Assembly: GCA_017631875.1 (NCBI GenBank)
Contig: JAGBSL010000048.1
Span: 1 to 22,467, forward strand
Length of the DNA: 22,467 nucleotides
Direction of reading: 5' to 3'
From: Bacteroidales bacterium
GTDB lineage: Bacteria; Bacteroidota; Bacteroidia; Bacteroidales; UBA932
Shown here: positions 22,187 to 22,467 of the stretch, piece after piece
Position numbering within the stretch: position 1 is the first letter of the stretch
Layout: every line of letters starts with the position of its first letter
Position numbers and translations under genes: made by a program
Notes under the pieces: generated by a model
Databases searched by the model: none
What the model was told of the DNA's origin: nothing
Seen by the model: only the letters and a program-made list of their open reading frames with translations

Positions 22187-22319
22187 CTTCTTTATCTGAT
22201 TGACAGATAGGCGCTTAGCTGTGTGCACAAGGAGCTGGTGTGAGCGCGAAGGAGGTCAGTAAAGGGGGGACGATAAGGTATTTGCCCTTCATGATGTTAG
22301 ATATATCAGAAAAAATGAT

Positions 22320-22327
22320 TACATTTG
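22320..22327 (+). promoter_or_regulatory. -7 promoter box for guaB
   Basis: TACATTTG is an exact TAnnTTTG match 18 nt before the guaB ATG, giving a leader of about 13 nt. No TTG is evident at -33. Confidence 0.55.
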
Positions 22328-22345
22328 CCAAATTTTAGACGTAAG

Positions 22346-22467
22346 ATGGATACTTTTACTAACTCTCCGATTATTGAAGGACTTACCTTCGACGATGTAT
22401 TGCTGATTCCTGCACATTCTGAGGTTCTCCCCAGAACTGTAGACGTATCTTCTAAATTCACTAGAGA
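22346..22467 (+). CDS. guaB: Inosine-5'-monophosphate dehydrogenase, 5' part
   Basis: The first 40 codons of an open frame that runs off the window. The translated start, with [19 protein letters not shown] followed by VDVSSKFT, is the characteristic N-terminus of IMP dehydrogenase. This enzyme oxidises IMP to XMP with NAD+, the committed step of guanine nucleotide synthesis in the cytosol. The catalytic Cys loop and CBS domains lie beyond the window. The ATG at 22346 is preceded by a -7 box, and the gene is separated from the RAYT by element E. Confidence 0.93.
   Translation, partial: MDTFTNSPIIEGLTFDDVLLIPAHSEVLPRTVDVSSKFTR

Overview
The window looks like chromosomal DNA from a Bacteroidales bacterium (Bacteroidota). 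The gene set fits this order: DUF5723, paired SP-II lipoproteins, DUF5009-type acyltransferase, a TIGR01212-type radical SAM protein and NlpC/P60 with SH3. Upstream regions carry the Bacteroidota promoter signature TAnnTTTG at -7, several with TTG about 18-20 nt upstream, and genes lack clear Shine-Dalgarno sites. I cannot name a genus.

Layout. Positions 1-118 hold the 5' part of one tRNA and a complete tRNA-Gln(CTG), both on the minus strand with a well-matched promoter. Next come a small outer-membrane-like protein (228-698), a lipoprotein-type peptide deformylase and ispF (both minus). A plus-strand run from 2280 to 6805 encodes a small membrane protein, MutL, a rhomboid protease, a membrane-anchored endonuclease/exonuclease/phosphatase-fold protein and the TsaC/Sua5 tRNA-modification enzyme. 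It meets rsmE (minus) with the stop codons touching. A divergent promoter embedded in a perfect inverted repeat serves rsmE and an HGSNAT-like acyltransferase/YfcE-like phosphoesterase pair. A tiny 13-cysteine lipoprotein with a strong bidirectional terminator follows, then radA behind a 32-bp palindrome. From 11020 to 16024 an unrecognised 1178-residue lipoprotein is paired with a DUF5723 outer-membrane barrel. A second group covers cell-wall enzymes (PBP4/DacB at 16029-17510, NlpC/P60 at 18525-19571) and two small proteins. The right end holds a radical SAM gene, a REP-associated tyrosine transposase (RAYT) and the start of guaB.

The most notable system is a set of five dispersed palindromic elements (about 700, 19570, 20763, 21010 and 22118) and the RAYT gene at 21160-22104. 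Each element has a 28-bp hairpin core with TCCTGC/GCAGGA arms and a conserved asymmetric 12-nt loop. At least four also have outer arms ending at a constant distance (GAAACGC at +35). Two copies in opposite loop orientation tightly bracket the RAYT gene. This is the expected layout of a REP/RAYT system, here in Bacteroidota with a larger (about 110-bp) nested-palindrome unit. Other points are a MutL without a recognisable endonuclease motif, a lipoprotein peptide deformylase, and symmetric promoter palindromes. All functional statements come from reading motifs; no database search was run.
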